Part shown: positions 61,595 to 64,000 of the stretch, piece by piece
Layout of the letters: each line of letters starts with the position of its first letter
Numbering within the stretch: position 1 is the stretch's first letter
Origin: Bacteroidia bacterium
GTDB lineage: Bacteria > Bacteroidota > Bacteroidia > Chitinophagales > Chitinophagaceae
Length of the DNA stretch: 64,000 bases
Assembly (NCBI GenBank): GCA_030427635.1
Contig: JAUIBA010000002.1
Location: forward strand, 186,001 to 250,000
Direction: 5' to 3'
The notes under the pieces: model-generated
What the model was told of the DNA's origin: nothing
The model's database searches: none
The model's input: only the letters and a program-made list of their open reading frames with translations
Program-made: the position numbers and the translations under genes

Positions 61595-62905
61595 CTATTT
61601 ACCGGTATCCAAAGCAGTTTTATATACTTTCAGACAGCGCTCGCGGGCCATGCTATGCTGCACTATGGGGCGGGTATATGATAGCTGGTCGTACTCAGGA
61701 ACCCAGTGGCGTACATATTTAAGGTCACGGTCGAACTTTTCTGTCTGTAACTGCGGATTGAAGACCCGAAAATATGGGGCAGCATCGCAGCCGCTGCCGG
61801 CAGCCCACTGCCAGCCGCCGTTATTGGCGGCAAGGTCATAGTCCAGCAGCTTCTGCGCAAAGTAGGCTTCTCCCCAGCGCCAGTCAATGAGCAGATCTTT
61901 GGTAAGGAAACTGGCTACTATCATACGTACGCGGTTGTGCATGTATCCGGTCTCATTCAGCTCCCGCATACCTGCGTCTACTATGGGGTATCCGGTTTGT
62001 CCGGCACACCATAATGTAAACTCCTGCTCATTATTGCGCCATACAATGTTATCATACTCCCGCTTGAAGGAGCCTGTGACCACATGTGGAAAATGCCAGA
62101 GTATAGCCATGTAGAATTCCCGCCATATCAGTTCATTGAGCAGGACAGGATTGGCCCCGGCAGCCTGTGTGGCCAGCTCCCTGATACTGACTGTGCCAAA
62201 ACGCAGATGCACACTGAGGCGGGTGGTGCCGCGTATGGATGGCACATCGCGTGTGCGGTCGTAAGTTCTGGCTATGTCCATGTTCAGCTCAGGGGCTACA
62301 ACATCATAGGGGGCATGCAGGAAACCTATAGTCTCCATTGATGGCACCGGATAGGGTGCGCAACCTGCAAAATGCCCAAAGTATTTCTCTGTAGGGTAGG
62401 AGCTCAGGTAAAAGCTGTTCAGCTTTTCTTTCCACTTTCTGCTGTAGGGGGTATATACTGTATATGGTGCGCCATTGTCTTTAAGAATCTCGTCTTTCTC
62501 AAATATCACCTGGTCCTTAAAGGTGTGCATTGTTATTCCTTTTTCCTGAAGCAGGGCATGTACCCGATTGTCCCGGTCGCAGGCTGATGGCTCATAGTCG
62601 TGATTGGTATAGATGGCTTTTACATTCCAGGACTCTGTCAGTTTCCGGTAGCAGTCTTCAGGGGTGCCGTGCAGGATATACAGGGTGCTACCCATATTTG
62701 TAAGCTGCCGGTGCAGGCTGCATAGAGTATCATGAATAAACTGCACCCTACGGTCGTGCTTATCATCCAGTTTATCCAGAATAGTGGTGTCAAAGATGAA
62801 TACCGGAAGCACCGGCAAGCCCGAGCGTAGAGCATGGTAAAGGCCAGCATTGTCATGCAGGCGCAGATCGCGACGGAACCAGAATATGGATACAGGAGAT
62901 TGCAT
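61595..62905 (-). CDS. phrB: Deoxyribodipyrimidine photolyase (class I)
   Basis: 436 residues from the ATG at 62905 (a longer frame from 63025 would add 40 residues without family match). The photolyase N-terminal domain begins SIFWFRRDLRLHDNAGL. The FAD-binding C-terminal domain contains NELIWREFYMAILW, WCAGQTGYPIVDAGMRELNE and the C-terminal WQWAAGSGCDAAPYFRVFNP. It repairs cyclobutane pyrimidine dimers with light. Cryptochrome is less likely given the intact catalytic layout. Confidence 0.95.
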   Translation of the reverse strand: MQSPVSIFWFRRDLRLHDNAGLYHALRSGLPVLPVFIFDTTILDKLDDKHDRRVQFIHDTLCSLHRQLTNMGSTLYILHGTPEDCYRKLTESWNVKAIYTNHDYEPSACDRDNRVHALLQEKGITMHTFKDQVIFEKDEILKDNGAPYTVYTPYSRKWKEKLNSFYLSSYPTEKYFGHFAGCAPYPVPSMETIGFLHAPYDVVAPELNMDIARTYDRTRDVPSIRGTTRLSVHLRFGTVSIRELATQAAGANPVLLNELIWREFYMAILWHFPHVVTGSFKREYDNIVWRNNEQEFTLWCAGQTGYPIVDAGMRELNETGYMHNRVRMIVASFLTKDLLIDWRWGEAYFAQKLLDYDLAANNGGWQWAAGSGCDAAPYFRVFNPQLQTEKFDRDLKYVRHWVPEYDQLSYTRPIVQHSMARERCLKVYKTALDTGK

Positions 62906-63036
62906 ACTGACGAAAATAGTGCAAAACGGTGGCCTGAAACCGGAGGCTATAGTTTTTCGTATATAAAGAGGAAAAGGATGGAACTTTACATTGTGCTGTC
63001 CTGTACTGATAACGTTAACAAACAAGGGTAAGAATT

Positions 63037-63567
63037 ATGCTTAATTTTAAATGGCTCAATATGCTGCTATGCTGCCTGTTTATCACAGCATGCAGTAGCG
63101 CACAGAACGACGAAAAGGAAAAGAAAATGACAGATCATTCAAACAACCCATATTACTCAAGGACAGATACTGCACACCTGCATGTGTCTGATGCCGAATG
63201 GAAAAAGATACTGCCTGCCGATGTGTACCGTATAGCAAGACTGGCCGGTACAGAATATGCATTCTCAGGTAAGTACTGGAAAACCGATGTAAAAGGTATG
63301 TATTACTGTGTGGTATGCGGTAATCCATTGTTTCGCTCTACGGCTAAGTTTTCCAGCTCATGCGGATGGCCCAGTTTTTATGAAACCATCAGGCCCAATA
63401 GTGTACAGTATCTGGATGATAACACACATGGTATGCAACGTACAGAGGTTCGCTGCGGACGTTGTGAGTCGCATCTGGGGCATATATTTGATGATGGGCC
63501 GCCACCTACATACAAGCGTTTCTGTATGAATTCACTTGTACTGGACTTTGAGCCGGATGAAAAATAG
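63037..63567 (+). CDS. msrB: Peptide-methionine (R)-S-oxide reductase, lipoprotein form
   Basis: 176 residues. Lipobox ITAC (Cys19) after a short signal, so this MsrB is predicted to be anchored in the envelope. Zinc cysteines are Cys91/Cys94 (CVVC) and Cys140/Cys143 (CGRC), and the catalytic cysteine is Cys163 in KRFCMNS. CGWPSF is the substrate motif. It reduces methionine-R-sulfoxide in proteins outside the cytoplasm. No msrA neighbour. Confidence 0.95.
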   Translation: MLNFKWLNMLLCCLFITACSSAQNDEKEKKMTDHSNNPYYSRTDTAHLHVSDAEWKKILPADVYRIARLAGTEYAFSGKYWKTDVKGMYYCVVCGNPLFRSTAKFSSSCGWPSFYETIRPNSVQYLDDNTHGMQRTEVRCGRCESHLGHIFDDGPPPTYKRFCMNSLVLDFEPDEK

Positions 63568-63584
63568 CAGACACAGATATAGAG

Positions 63585-63618
63585 ACAGTGATGGCTGGCA
63601 TATGCCGGCCATCACTGT
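63585..63618. terminator. Bidirectional hairpin between msrB and the next gene
   Basis: An 11-bp perfect outer stem ACAGTGATGGC/GCCATCACTGT (63585-63595 and 63608-63618) with further inner pairing. Confidence 0.75.
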
Positions 63619-63631
63619 TATGTGCATTATG

Positions 63632-64000
63632 TTATTCTATACGTAGCTTTTCATATTGCTTTCCTGAGGTGGTGGTAATGCATACCAGATAGATGCCCGG
63701 GGGCTGTATCAGGTTTATACCGGTGGGCACATTGGCTTTAAGGGACTGTGTCAGCAACTGTCGGCCAGAGAGGTCGGTAATGGTAAGTGTAACGGTTTCC
63801 TGCCCCGTATATAGTGCTTTGAACTGACCATGACCGGGGTTGGGGTATATGCTCAGTGCGTGTGGCGTAGCTGCTACGCTGCCTGTGTATGCGGGCAGGC
63901 AGTAGCCGGATGGCATGACAACCACTGTTTTTGCAGCTCTGGCAGTGCCACAGCTGTTACTCACATCATAGAACACGGTGTCAATACCCGGGGCTACGCC
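63632..64000 (-). CDS. Type IX secretion cargo protein, C-terminal fragment
   Basis: The last 122 codons of a gene that starts beyond the window; the frame is open to base 64000. It reads GVAPGIDTVFYDVSNSCGTA, then LSIYPNPGHGQFKALYTGQE, LTITDLSGRQLLTQSL and GIYLVCITTTSGKQYEKLRI, a type A sorting domain (YPNPxxGxF) read by the T9SS machinery. The cargo domain lies outside the window, so its function is unknown. Confidence 0.88.
   Translation of the reverse strand, partial: GVAPGIDTVFYDVSNSCGTARAAKTVVVMPSGYCLPAYTGSVAATPHALSIYPNPGHGQFKALYTGQETVTLTITDLSGRQLLTQSLKANVPTGINLIQPPGIYLVCITTTSGKQYEKLRIE

Overview
The window looks like a piece of a Bacteroidota chromosome, most likely Chitinophagales/Chitinophagaceae (inference). 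Pointers are promoters of the TTTG-N~19-TAnnTTTG type in place of TTGACA/TATAAT, start codons without Shine-Dalgarno sequences, two C-terminal type IX secretion sorting domains, outer-membrane receptors with carboxypeptidase-regulatory-like N-termini, and a kynurenine 3-monooxygenase. Most of the window is ordinary core genome with one compact accessory stretch at about 27.5-30.0 kb.

Layout. 1-9.7 kb: end of a polyprenyl-phosphate glycosyltransferase facing a GT-C type membrane protein, then a DUF4345 protein, a DEAD-box helicase, an SDR, a glycolate-oxidase-like FAD enzyme, and a coupled symporter/LOG/O-methyltransferase cluster. 9.9-15.4 kb: rpmH-rnpA-yidD (rnpA seems to start with ATT), a small membrane gene with an apparent frameshift, a MscS channel and the three-gene proton-translocating transhydrogenase. 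15.5-21.9 kb: an EGF-like lipoprotein, four tRNA genes (Thr, Tyr, Gly, Thr), a membrane protein placed between them and tuf, a nitroreductase and kbl. 21.9-27.5 kb: a seven-haem cytochrome with TPRs, folA, a methyltransferase relative lacking its core, and a large TPR protein.

27.5-30.0 kb: a REP/RAYT region. Perfect hairpins (GTTGTTGGCG, four-base loop, CGCCAACAAC) occur as a 58-bp tandem array, as a single inverted copy and as a 101-bp tandem pair. They surround a REP-associated tyrosine transposase and a DUF433/DUF5615 toxin-antitoxin pair. A diverged copy lies 11-13 kb away near 41.0 kb. A second, unrelated dispersed element (about 150 bp, each copy with a tiny ORF encoding KRxQKLRKNxSR) occurs near 32.3 and 40.6 kb in opposite orientations.

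30.1-46 kb: an e(P4)-type phosphatase, a secreted T9SS protein, KMO-recJ, two ferritin-like Tat/lipoproteins, a zinc-ribbon coiled-coil protein with a Nif3-like protein, a probable metal-uptake module (cysteine-rich protein, HMA-like protein, TonB receptor) and a second GT-C protein. 46-51 kb: rpsO, pnp, a membrane protein with a winged-helix regulator, a DgkA-type kinase and DUF1361. 51-56.4 kb: two DUF4402 proteins with identical mature sequence bracket a three-gene lipoprotein operon (FG-GAP-like, DUF3160, CapA). 56.4-64 kb: a GNAT protein, a large outer-membrane receptor, a toxin-antitoxin pair whose toxin carries a nonsense codon, gltX, photolyase, msrB and the end of another T9SS cargo protein.

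All coordinates and motifs were read by eye. Family names come from motif recognition, not from a database search.
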